64,000 bases of DNA, taken from assembly GCA_900239685.1 (NCBI GenBank), contig OENT01000463.1, positions 48,017 to 112,016 on the forward strand. Direction: 5' to 3'. The notes beneath the pieces were generated by a model, which was not told the origin of the DNA, did not search any database, and was given only the letters and a program-made list of their open reading frames with translations. The stretch comes from Rotaria macrura (lineage: Eukaryota; Rotifera; Eurotatoria; Philodinida; Philodinidae). Below are positions 49,918 to 62,200 of this stretch, in pieces. Position 1 is the first letter of the stretch. Every line of letters begins with the position of its first letter. The translations under genes and the position numbers were made by a program.

Positions 49918-50635
49918 CCCCCCGGAAAAAAATAGTTAGACTCGGTATTTACGATCGTTTGTTACTATGAATAGACATTTTGAGAAAAGTAACTATAGAT
50001 TCGGATAGCCCATGGAATTCTGTACAACTCTATATATATGCATTTTTAATTGCATTTATTCCTTGAAAATAAATTCAAGTGCATTAAAGGCACCCTCATG
50101 GTCAGATTCCCCGAAAGTTTATTTGTCATTCAATTTTTCAAATTTATTTCAATACATAAACAATTTAGTACAAAACTAAGGATATATTCTGAATGTACAT
50201 AAAATTCTCTATCATCCCATGCTTGCCCACCCTTGATTAGTTATATGGATAACTATCCACCAGTTAGTCCTGATCTNAAATAATATACGTAATATTTGAA
50301 CAGAAACAATAACTAATCAAGGGTGGGCAAGCATGGGATGATAGAGAATTTTATGTACATTCAGAATATATCCTTAGTTTTGTACTAAATTGTTTATGTA
50401 TTGAAATAAGTTTGAAAAATTGAATGACAAATAAACTTTCGGGGAATCTGACCATGAGGGTGCCTTTAATGCACTTGAATTTATTTTCAAGGGATAAATG
50501 CAATTAAAAATGCATATATATAGAGTTGTACAGAATTCCATGGGCTATCCGAATCTATAGTTACTTTTCTCAAAATGTCTATTCATAGTAACAAACGATC
50601 GAAAATACCGAGTCTAACTATTTTTTTCCGGGGGG
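49918..50635. repeat. near-perfect palindrome, 327-bp arms, 64-bp loop with an N
   Basis: The left arm 49918-50244 and right arm 50309-50635 are the same length without gaps and differ at only about three positions. The loop 50245-50308 contains the only N in the window (50277). Just outside the arms the two sides still look weakly alike (ATGTTCT on the left and its complement on the right) but with gaps. There is no coding content. It could be a real hairpin, a recent inverted duplication, or an assembly join. Confidence 0.9.
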
Positions 50636-51352
50636 ATATTTAGAACATTTCCTCAAGAGATAAACTAGCCATAACATCTACCGAAGTAAGTGAGAGATCC
50701 CAAAGAGGAACAAATGTTATTATAGAGTCTACAATATATGAGTGCAATGAAGATTGATTTCATGAGATTAGTTCAACAAAATCTGTCCGATTCGAACGAA
50801 TTATTCTTCAGTATACTTTGACAACTCAGAAGTTTTAAACTATCAAAAGCATGATTGTGTTTATGTCAATACCAGGATTTATTGCGATTCAACCGAGAGT
50901 TCTGTTGTTTATTAAATGTCGAGCAGTGGAAATAAACGAAACGTTTAAAAAAAAATCACAAATATTGAATTTCTATTTATTGGATGGGCAATAATCGAAC
51001 TACAGTAGTTCCAAAGTGAGAAAAAAGGAAAAACAGTAGTATTTTCTGTCGAACTTCCTTCACGAATGTTCTTCCATTGGCTAGTTAATCTGATAAAACA
51101 TTTACACCAATAACATTACTGCCGTACAGTTTCTTCCAATATTTTTTTATTTATGATCGTCACCTTGTGCCTTGATGCGATCTTTCCCAATGAACATGTA
51201 CACTATGAGCTTTACTTCACAACGAAACACTTTTCAAGTGCCAAAGCAGATGAAAAAATTTGAAGAGTAAAGCATCTAATAAACAAAATTTACACACTGA
51301 TCTACAAACGTATTGATTGCCTGATGTAACGATTTTCGAAAACGATTCCTCG
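50636..51352. other. no feature seen
   Basis: AT-rich sequence between the palindrome and the GPCR remnant. No gene or repeat is supported. Confidence 0.4.
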
Positions 51353-52072
51353 TTATTTGTTGGTTGGGATAATACATATTGAGCATAATATACTCAAAAT
51401 AATAAACGCAACAACATGATAAAATAAACAACGAAGCAATTGAAAGTCTTTCTTTGTCATCGGTAGACTTTTATTCCGATTTCTATGTTTTATCGATCGA
51501 TTGTAGCGGAGATTTTTAAACGCAATTATTGAAAGAATAACTATCAACAGACAGAAAGCACCATTAATGATCGTTGTCGAATTCATAGTAACAAATAAAG
51601 CAAGAAGAATATATTTCTTGAATATTCACCTTGATAAGAGTTTGAAGATTGAACACAGTTCAACATACTGTAAATGTACTAAGAGAAAAGCAAGCTTAAA
51701 GCTTCAAATTGTACGAACGTGTATCAATATTTGGGGATGAGATCAAAAGATGATCGATCGATGCAAGAATAAGAACAGTTGGTGGCAGTGTTGTAAAAAG
51801 AAAAGATGCATAAAAATACAGTTTGCACAAAGCAACACTAAAATTTTTAAAAATAATTTCGAATCCATTCATCAGAATAACTCCAAGAGCAGTGAAATTT
51901 AAAAATCAATTTTCAAATAAAAAACACGAACAGTTTTACTCCAAGATTTTTTCAAGAATACTAACGCAGTTAAACAATTCCCAACATTACCAACTACATA
52001 AAATACAGGAAGTATATGCTTGTAAATGTAACTAATAGCATTATTCAAACTATTTATGTATTCAGTATCACA
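51353..52072 (-). pseudogene. rhodopsin-like GPCR remnant
   Basis: Reading down the minus strand: HILPVFYVVGNVGNCLTALVF (TM1 with GNxGN), a frameshift in a T run, CKLYFYASFLFTTLPPTVLI with ASIDHLLISSPN (TM3 and the SID(R)xxISSP signature of bdelloid receptors), a TAA, STFTVC, a TGA where Trp is expected, TLIKVNIQEIYSSCFICYY (loop 2/TM5 start), then another frame with FCLLIVILSIIAFKNLRY, a basic loop, and FYHVVAFIILSILCSICI (TM5-TM6). TM7 is not found and no in-frame start ATG is present. At least two stops and two frameshifts show that it is dead. It belongs to a different subgroup from the intact receptor at 19.1-20.1 kb. Confidence 0.7.
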
Positions 52073-53819
52073 TTAATTCATATTTACTTATGGTATAGGA
52101 TTAATAACCGTATTCTTCTTTTAGAAAACTGTTATTTATCTTTTGTAGTATGTTTTTCCGCTTTATGATTAATATAAAAAATGGAGTAAATGGATACTTG
52201 AAAAATCTTCACTTTGAAAATCATGAGCTCTTGCATGGTTAGAAAATTCAATGACTCACGCCGTCATCTATAATTATAGCATATGCTGGGAACTGTAATA
52301 GACATTTCTTTTTCTAGTTATTTAGCTAAGATATGTTTACCTTGAATAATTAATACAAATATGACTTTGGCCATATATGTCAAAGCTACGCTAAACTCCA
52401 ACGAAGAAATTTCTTTATGTCTAACTCAAAAATTAATATCAGATTCATTTTCAGAAACTATCGAAATCGTATGATTAGAAAATACGATGAGCTACCGAAT
52501 CTTGTATAGAAGATTGATAATGATTTTTCTACAGTGATTATCAACAGTGATAATAAGAATATTACTCGACTTTAAGTATCTTATGCGAAAATTTTGTATA
52601 TCTCTTGGCACTTCTCTCTTCCTATACTGACTTGATTGCTTTTTGAAAGAGAATTAAACAAAAGAAATAATGAGAAGTTTCCGCTTAGAATTAATTTCAA
52701 GAGAAACATAATACATTTTGACTTTTGCAAATTCATGCCATTTTTAAACTGATTTGTCTTTATTCATTCTGTTGAACAAAATAATTACCTAAAGAGTTCT
52801 TCAATTAGATTACAAATATCAACCAATAGTCATTATGACATCTAAATTCCATGGTATAACATGCACGAAAGATAACACGTTAGCGGAGTCACTTTATTAA
52901 TCAGGACAAAATTTTCTTGAATAATATTCTACTTGAACTTACGTATAGACTAGATCGATATTAAAGAAGAAAAACTGCGATCATGGATGCGTTGAAATAT
53001 ATCAAAATAAGTTTCACATGCCTAAATTCCAAGAGTGAAACAACATGCTATTGACGTATACGTCTTGTCATAGTGATCAAAAATGTCCGTTACAGTTTGT
53101 GCGTAACAGAAACAATTCAGAACTAGTTGCATAATCATTTGACCAAATATGGTAATTTCATGTTTTTTTTTTATATTTCTATATAGTATCATATGAATAA
53201 CAAGTCTTATGAAATGAAGAATCTAACCGGGAAAATCTTCTTAAAAATTCTTTGATTTACTACTTGTTTGTATAGTCGATCAATCCTGAATATCTCCATG
53301 TGCTTTTGAAAAAAGAAACACATTTTTCATTCAATTAAAACATATACCGTTGATAAAAGTGCTATGTTTGGAATTAGCATATTTAACTGCAAAAAATGAG
53401 ATCCAATTCAGTAGAAACACTCAGGAAGAAAAGTAAATATAAAATTGGATTTTGGTGAAAATCATCGAATGAGACAAATCGTAAAAGAATAATTTTCAAA
53501 ATTTAATTTTTCAATTGCCTTAACACTGAAGAGAAATCTATTGGATCATATATTCGTTTTCAAGTTTTATTTCTGTATTTTATGTTATTGCAACAATACA
53601 ATGGGAATCCGATTTTAGCCCACTAACCCATAAAAATGCCAATGCCAGTCAAAACTATCGATCTCAAGATCTATAACTTTTATATGAAGCAAAGTATTCA
53701 TTCTGGAATGCACTACAACTTATTGATTTAATGATGAGATTTGAGGATTTTGCATTAGTTTTTTTTCTGACTCACGCAACTGAAAACATTTTCTTTTCTA
53801 AAACCTTCGAGCAGCTATA
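52073..53819. other. no feature seen
   Basis: AT-rich intergenic DNA. No coding sequence, RNA gene or repeat is recognised. Confidence 0.4.
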
Positions 53820-54130
53820 TGCCGACTATGAGGTTTCGACTCACAGATGCCCAAGGAAAAAATCGGAGAAAAACCCAGCTGTTTTGTAGTCACAGTTGCT
53901 GACTACACTTTTAAACCAACCTCAACCTTCTAGTGTTTTAAATGGCCGAGAAATTTGTGGTACATGAACATCTATATTGACACCGTCAGTCGTACAATAA
54001 CTCTTTGTAGGCTCATGTATCTAAGTGAAAGTTTTACTGTAAGATGCACAACTGGAAATAAATCTTTCTTGAAACTTTCATCAGAATCAAGTGAATAGGG
54101 GAAAATTTTCTTTTGTGGCAAGGGATCTTA
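53820..54130 (-). repeat. relic of the TTAA-flanked element (reverse orientation)
   Basis: Its reverse complement shares with about 4225-4440 the ordered blocks ACAGTAAAA-TTTCA, GAGCCT, TTATTG, then GTT-AGGTTGGTTT-AAA. Similarity is about 65-70%. The C-rich ends are gone. It also contains its own small hairpin, GTAGTCAGCAAC facing GTTGCTGACTAC-type sequence. Confidence 0.45.
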
Positions 54131-56505
54131 TTAGCATGCTTTCGTTTTTGACATTTACTTTGATCGTACCTTTTTCTTTGAACTTTTTCCTATCTGACGT
54201 GTTTCTTTTCTATATTTTGCGTCCATCCACGTTTGATAATACAAAACATCGTTTTAGTACATCCTGAATTTCAAAAAAAGTGCATTATTGACTTTATCAG
54301 TATGTGAAAAAGTGAAAAATCGAGTAGTAGCTGCTCGAAATTACAATAGACATCGGTATGAATGCGAATAGGGAGATAGTATTAGTACCACGAATAGTTG
54401 TTGAATATTGGTAGAAACTTACTTGTGCATGAAGAAATTTTTTGGAAAACTTTTGCCAATTATGATTTGAAAAATTTAAGTTCTTGTTTAGTCACTAATT
54501 TCGAACATGGGGCACACAAAAATATTTTTTCACCCAACTCATCAAAAATTTATATTATTGAGTATAAACATTATCTCTTAAAGCTCAATTATATATAGGA
54601 TAATCCTTACATTGTCAGATTCACAAATTTCACTTCTTGTTTTATTTAGAATTCTTCAGAGAACATTTAAAAAACATTATTTGATATGACTAATAAATTG
54701 GTTTAGTTTAAGAGGAAAGTTGTATTCATGCATTAAATTAACATGGTATGATTAAACACATTTAGCGAGAGTCAAGTAACTTTTAATGCTATTCTAGAAA
54801 CAATTGAAGACGGCTTTCCTCGAAGCTAGGAGGAAATCGTAGATATTTTCGATTATTTTTGTTTATGCAACGTTTTACGAAGTCATTTACACATTACGTG
54901 TATTTCCTTAAGCGTCATTGTATAGTATTATTGAACTCGAATGGATTCGAGTGCTTCTTCTATTCTTGGATATTGGCATCCATAGATCCTGATTTAATCA
55001 AAATGAAAAATATATTCATTAGATGAGTCCGAATTTTGAATGTCAAATACTTGTTCAGAATCGTCTGAATGTTACTGTAGCAAAGATTGAAACAAAGAAA
55101 TCTGATTAAATTTTGTTCTTAAAATCTAGCATACATACGTGTAACTTCATGTTATTATGATTCGTTTCAAGTAGATGTCCAAATTTTCAGCATCTTTCGA
55201 AACTCAGTTTTCTCTACTAATGCAGAAGAGAAACAATTCATCACATGTTAACCCTCCTATCGTGGCTATTTCCGACAGTTTCAATAGTATATGACTCTTT
55301 TCTGATTTCAAAGTTGAACAACAATTGTTAAGTAATTATAGCTTGAAGATTTTATATACGATGAAATCAATATTAAGAACGGATGGACATCGTGAAAGGT
55401 TGCTGTAGGTGTGCATGCGTTGGAAAAATGCAATGTTCGAGCACTTCTACAAAGAGAACTCTCGACAGAATACAATAGCATGTACTGATATTGCTTGAGC
55501 TTTTGAATTTCACTAATACGTCAGTAAAGAATATATCAAGTTTAAGAGCGACACTGATTGTATTTTTCAATTGTCCTTTAGTGCTCAATATTTTTCAACG
55601 CATAGATCAATAGATAAATATATATATATATATTGAATCATTTTTTTTGGAGGTTTTCTACATAGAAATCACTCAGGCACATCGTTTTCATTTGAAAAAT
55701 GCACAACGTGTACATTTTGTATGCACAGTTAACAACAAAAAAAATGTAACAAGGAAAAGAAAAAAAGCATGTAATATTCTAGTTACTCTAGTAGGAAGGT
55801 AATCGCATAGTCACCCGACATAACAAACAATCCTAAGCTAATGGTGTAATGCAATACACATTTTCTTCTCTGCAAGCCTGACGCCTTGTCTTTACATTGA
55901 GTAAATAATAAGAATAGTGCTCAAAGTAGAAGCAAGTTCATAGAATAACATTCACATTTTATCAATACAATGTGCATGTTATGGCCTTGCTTAATATTCC
56001 CATGTAATCGCAACTGACAAACACTTCTTCAGCATGAGTAATATAGTATTTTTGATATATTTTGTATTAAGGTTATCTCAATTTTATTTATAATATTTAC
56101 AAGCCTTCCATCAAACCGTTAAAAAAGTCATCATAACGCGTATGGTGACTTTGTTTGCATTTCATAGACTGTTTCACATCATATGCAGTGAATCAAGAAA
56201 TAAGTATAAGCTGAACTATTAACACAACATAATTAGAAGACGACAAGCTTTGTCAATAGACCTGTTGCATTTTTTGGCATAATTGTTCATATTGCTAAGG
56301 ATAATGATCAATAGTATGACTCTTTTGAGAACTGTATTGACTTTGTTTATGTGTTAATCGGTACGTACTCATATTTTATAATTGTTTTTATAGATCGTTA
56401 ATAAAGAAAATAGCATCAATAAATATTTACTGAACACTGTTTATAGTTATCTGGTCTTGTAGTTAAACACTATAGTGTCTAGGAAGAGATATCTACAGTT
56501 AAATA
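54131..56505. other. upstream region of sulfotransferase C
   Basis: AT-rich with an (AT)n run at about 55616-55634. No gene is supported. The promoter of sulfotransferase C should lie at its 3' end. Confidence 0.4.
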
Positions 56506-59181
56506 ATGGCTTACTTAACTGTACGAATGTTAGTCCGTTGCAGCTGTTTTATCATTTTAAGTTGTTTGGTTTTTAACTTTTTCTTCATTGTTCTTGATAG
56601 AAGTGCAGGTATTTCCCCATCAACTCCATAAATGCTTCATTATAATAATTTTCTTCTCTGGTTTAAGGTAAAGAAATCATCAATCTAGTTAAGTCTATTT
56701 CAGCTGCTCCAACGACGACTCCGGTAATGCCTTTCACTCATCAAAAATTAAAATTATCTGTGTACACTGACTCGTTGATCTATAAAAAACGTGCTAAATT
56801 ACTTGTGAACACTTGCAATGTTATTAACTCCAGTGATTCATATATTCGGCCTCTTATTCGTCGAAGTGTCATGCTCAATTACTTGGGCTTTGTTCTTCGA
56901 TCTCATTCTATTTTCTATTGTTCGGTTCCCAAAGTAGCAACAAGAACGTTTTTGCCATTGATGACCTACGTTCACATTCGTGACGAACTCATTCCCATGT
57001 TTTCGTCGAAGTTAGCTAATGATCAACAATATGAACGAATAGTGAATTACTCCGCTCTGCTGAATACGAGACATTTGAGACGATTTATGTCTCCTTCTTT
57101 TAAGGTAGGATCAGACAGATTGATTCATCTTTGCTTCTGAGAATATTCATCATCGGAAAAAAGAATCGATGTCTAAAGTTCCAAAATAGTATTAAGTAAA
57201 ATCTCCACGACTAGTTCTCCATGGGAGAGGTTATCTTTGAATCATACAGAAATATTTTTCCAATCTTTGAAACTTATCTATCGATTTCTAAGTCATTAAT
57301 AACTATATCCAAGTATTCGGGGATGCCTGGAGGGGCAGGCTGAAGAGGAGGAGGTTGGGAAATTCGTATTCTCTTCAAATTAGGATTGCTTCCCATTACC
57401 ATTAGATTATTGTGACAGATGCAGGAAACGGAGGCAACGCGTGTTATTCATTCCATCTCATGAGATGACTAACCTGGTAATGTGAGGTATATTCAGACTT
57501 ACAAAAAACGAAATTACGGAAGTTTCTTTAATTTCCAAGAACATGTAAATTCACAGAAAACTGTTTTCAAAATTTTGGGATATTACAAAACTTTGGGAAA
57601 TTTCCCAAAATGGAAGTTATGGAAATTTCGGAAATTACCGCATTTTTCGTAGTAACGAAGGTTTCAGAAGCATCATTTCCGAAATTTCCTTTTTCGGAAG
57701 TCTGAACACTGCTGGAGAATGTCAATAACAACCTAAAACCAATCCATTGACGACCCACCGTTGCTTCCATTTCTTGAAGTCATTTTCTTGTAAAAATAAT
57801 TAAAATAAATGTGAAACTTCGGACTTATGTCCGACAGTTATGTGTACTTCAAAAGGTGAATGAGATAAATCAGTCATTCTAGCATGAGTGCACGGAAGAA
57901 ATATCTTGATAAACCTTTTGGGGAAACTCCAAAACTACTGGTCATCTCAGACATATCTAGGCAATTTTGTTTCTAGCTGCAGTTTTTGTTTATTTCGAGA
58001 ACTTTTGCAGCCAATGTTTTTTTAGAAAGCTACGATTCGATTCAAAACTAATATCAGATTCTGAATCAGCGTTAAAAACTGAATTGATTTATGTATATTG
58101 TGGATAATTCTGAGAAAAAATTTGTTTTTGAAAAAATCCCTGTACCCCAACTCAGGGATTGTTTGGTGAAAAATGACAATTTTTTCGATAACTCAGCCAT
58201 TTCTTGCCGGATCCTTCTCATCTTCGAACTCGATCGTGATATTCATGAAATAATTCTGTGCACAAACTTTCGGCTCTATCGAATGCATTTGTAAAGAGTT
58301 ATCATGTAAACGACCGAACGCATTGGCCGATTCTAGTGTGCACTCACTTTTTGAGTACACAAAAAGCGTTCATCGTTAAGTTTTCATTCTAGTTATGTCT
58401 ATAAAGTTTATCGGTTTAGACTCATATCCCGAGAACTGCTACTGATTATCTGTCAATTCTTTCATCGTTGCAATCACGATTGAAGAACACATCGGATTCT
58501 TTGTCAGCAGACTTATGGGGATTGTTCCAGATGCAAACTTTCCCTCTCATTCGCCCCCGCTCTCTTCCTGATGGTTCAACTCTCCTGTCAAACAACGTCA
58601 CTCGTGTAATATTTGTTCGTCATCCACTGGAGCGCTTGGCCTCAGCTTACACTGACAAAATAAAGCCTCTTAAAGGTCCATCCTTTTTACTTTATCGCAA
58701 GCTGCGTCAAAAAATCTGCCATAAGTTCAGCTCATTCTATTTGAAACCCATAGCCAACGCTTTTCACGAACAGAGTGAAAAAGAAGAAATGACTGATGAT
58801 CTATGTGACCACACCGTACTTGCCTTCCAACATTTCGTCGAACATATCACAAATGATACTCGATTAATCGATACTCATTGGCAACCATACTCATCCTTGT
58901 GTCAAGCATGTTCACTCAAATATAATTTCATTGGCAAATACGAGACAATGCAAGCTGATCTCAACAGATTCGTATCCCATATCAATATATCAACCAATGA
59001 ATGGCAGTTAGGCTCTCGTTTCTCTACTGGCCGAACAAAAGAGCAATATCAATCAATGTATAAAGATTTTCCTGGTGAACTTCTTTGCCGTTTAAAAAAT
59101 ATTTACCACCTTGATTTTAAGTTGTTTGACTACCGATTGGAAGATTATTTGAGTGACAATCGAACACTTGTCTGTTCTTAG
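56506..59181 (+). CDS. carbohydrate sulfotransferase paralogue C (3 exons, 421 aa)
   Basis: Third member of the Golgi-type PAPS-dependent sulfotransferase family in this window, on the opposite strand to A and B. Exons: 56506-56608, 56704-57104, 58420-59181. Exon 1 encodes a signal anchor (CFIILSCLVFNFFFIVL). Exon 2 contains the phosphosulfate loop FYCSVPKVATRTFL. Exon 3 contains FVRHPLERLASAYTDK, HWQPYSSLCQACSLKYNFIG, KYET and FSTGRTKEQYQSMY. Intron 1 is 95 bp (phase 1). Intron 2 is 1315 bp (phase 0) with a less usual donor GTAGGA and acceptor TTTAG. Splice sites fall at the same codons as in A and B. The protein ends at TLVCS, shorter than A and B. No lesions were seen. It contains an inverted-repeat element in intron 2. 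Confidence 0.83.
57492..57711. repeat. degenerate inverted-repeat element in intron 2 of sulfotransferase C
   Basis: Left end TTCAGACTTAC...AAATTACGGAAG and right end, reversed, CAGTGTTCAGACTTCC...AAATTTCGG are similar over about 35 bp. The centre is rich in GGAAATTTC and includes the perfect palindrome TTTGGGAAATTTCCCAAA. The CAGTG right end resembles a hAT terminus, but no target duplication is clear. Confidence 0.5.
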
Positions 59182-59274
59182 GACAAATCTGAGTGCTACT
59201 AATATATTTTATCAAACTTACATCGCAAATTGCGCCTCCAATATCCATACTCACAATAACTTAAAGATACGTAA

Positions 59275-59280
59275 AATAAA
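59275..59280 (+). promoter_or_regulatory. candidate polyadenylation signal of sulfotransferase C
   Basis: The first AATAAA found downstream of the stop, about 94 bp past it. Confidence 0.35.
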
Positions 59281-62200
59281 ACGATCTTTTTATCATACTC
59301 ATGTCAGTTTTGAGCCAAAATCAACCTTTCGTTTTTATTCTAATAAACTGTTGAAAACGTTCTAGTAGAAACTCAAAGTTGATTGGGAGTGTTTGAAAAA
59401 CTTTTGTTCATTAATAGACCATCACTTATACTCGAACGATATTTTTATGCGAATTATCAGGTATTTAACTGAGTTAAACAATTCGTAGTCTGCGACGCTG
59501 TTTGCAATTTCTATTGCGAATCATGTTGTGAAGAAAAATATATGAAAGGCAAATGACATCAAAAAGCAAGTAAACAAGAACTCACTAATAGTGAATTGTA
59601 AGACTGTATAATGAAAGATGAGGAAATCATGACTTAATTTCGAAATTCGATCAAAAATTTAAAGAAATGATTCAGCCATGTACAAGAAGAAAATAGTTCA
59701 TGTTTCATTTTGTTTCATTTTGAAGGATAATCATTCATGTGGAAATTCGAAAAATTTAAATAATATTTTCTTATTTACTGAAAAATTCTAATGACTTTCG
59801 TGTTAGAACATCAATCGATTCATCGTTTATTGATTGATGGATGGATGGAAAGGAAAGTTCAATCGTAAATAGCTTATGGTAAGACAGAGTCAAGTCTGCA
59901 ATAGATACATATTATTGATCTTTGATCTACTGTTTATAGATATTTAGCAGTTTTAAACTAACTTACCCCTCATATTGCATTGCATACTGTAATAGTTTGT
60001 GGTGGTACATGATGGCCATTAACTATCCCTCAGTTATTTCTACGGGTCTCTAGTTATCATCAGCTGTGACAGGCAGTCGTTTGTTGATTCATCGCATTAT
60101 TCGACTTCCACAGCATTTAGAAATTTTAAATGATGTAGCTGATCATGTTCACTATGAAGGCTGAAAGATTTTAGCTGAGTTTTCAAAGATTATAATAAAC
60201 ATATGTGCCAGAATGTCAAGATCTACTTGACAATTATTAAAGTACTTGTAACGTGAAGTATGTATTTCCGATAAATTTCTCGGAGCAGCTCCAATATTCT
60301 GCTCTGATTTAATGAACTCGATCATCTGTCAAAGTGTAATCCAACTGAAATTAGACTGAAAGTTTTCCTTAATAGGCTAGGCATCTATTCAAAGATTTCT
60401 TCTCTATTTGTGATAATGAATGAATTAGATTTGTGAAACCTTGATTTGCTTCAGTAGATTCGGTACAAATAGCCGAAATAGAATAATTTTTGAAAACAGC
60501 TATGGAATGTGAAGTGTTAATGCCATAAGTTTCTTAACAGTATTAAAGTCAGCAAGCTGTCGGGAACCGAAGTTATAATGATTAACGACTACCGATGGTT
60601 ATAAATCGGACGTTTATCTTACACTTCTATTTTATGATTCGAAAGATTTCGAATCTATCCAGAAATATGATTTCATAATGTGTTTTACAAATACAATTGT
60701 TTGAAGCATTATTTACCATTCAATTTCTATCTCAAAGTCGAATTCACTTTACACTTTGTAGTGAACCCAAACAACTCAACTGCACCACAAGGACAAGAGA
60801 TCTCCGAAATGCACTTAATTGCATCATTATTAATGTACTTGAAGAAAAAATAAACCGTCTTCGTAACGCCAAAGAATATGATGGACTGCTGACAAAAGGG
60901 ACTTGATGGTCTAATGTGAGGCTTTTCTGAGTTTAATCAGATTGTGTTGATCGATGTCACTGAAATATTACAATTTTCTAATAACGTAAGATAGTCAATT
61001 TTTAATAAACTAAAAGGTTGATATTGTGTGCTGGGAGCGTGTGATCTTCAAACACTATCTCAAATTTCACTCACCATTACAGAAAGTTCCCTGAGTAACT
61101 GATTGGATGCTATCCACATTGAAAGCACACTTAGGCAGGAATTCAGAGTTTCTCGGACTATTGATTGTACAACTTGTGTAATTGATCTTAATAGAGATAT
61201 GCACCAATAAATCGACGGAATAAAATTGGTTTTGTTGTTATACTTACACTGTGATACAGAAATGGAAATACACAGGGTACATCACTATTTGTGATCACTT
61301 AAAAGAAGCAGATTATTAATTAAGATATGATTGAATGTTTTTGCTACGTACTGGAGTACATAGTTGGGAGCTTGTCTAAATTCGCTTCAAAAATCGGATC
61401 CCACATTTAGGATCATGTTTCTTCTTCTTCTATATACCACAATAGATCAGTTATTCAAAACACAAACACATTATGATTATAAAAGCATAACTGTCGATAT
61501 AGCGATGATTAGAAACAATAGAATATATTTCATCCCAATGAATATCATTGAAAGAGCCATTGTAGAATGATTTTCGTTTATAGAAAAATGAAAAATAAAC
61601 TATTCTTCATCGTATATATTCGTTAGTTTATATTCATGAGATGTTTTACTTTCGCATGAACCACGCAGTCACTCTCTTTAATTAAAACCAATCCACACAC
61701 ACATTATAAAGTGTTTAAAACAAGAGTCTGTCACCTTCGTCAAACCAAAGTCTCAACGTAATGGAAGAAATAAGAACGATCAGATAAATTTCTTATTAAG
61801 AAAAAATACGATACAGTCAACATTTATTTTTAAACGAATATAAATTCACGGTACTATGGCATAGCAACTTGCGTGTTCGCATCTGTGAAAGTGTTTACCG
61901 AACTTTAAGAACTCAAGATAGGTTGTTAAAATGCTTTTATGTTTTAAGAGAAATGTACTTTAAACACATACTGGCAAATGCAGAATGTTCTATAGTTTAG
62001 GAGCTTTATTCCCAGTTGGTTGACATTGCGAATGAAATCTTCATTTTTTACAGAAAAAAACCGCTTATTATTAGTCAGAAATCGTTTCACAGCAACAATC
62101 GTACAAACTTAATTAATTACAGAGTAGAGCACTCATACAAAGATTAGCTAAAGTTTTCGTCTAGTTTAAATATCTACAAGAAAAAATATCTTGATGATCT

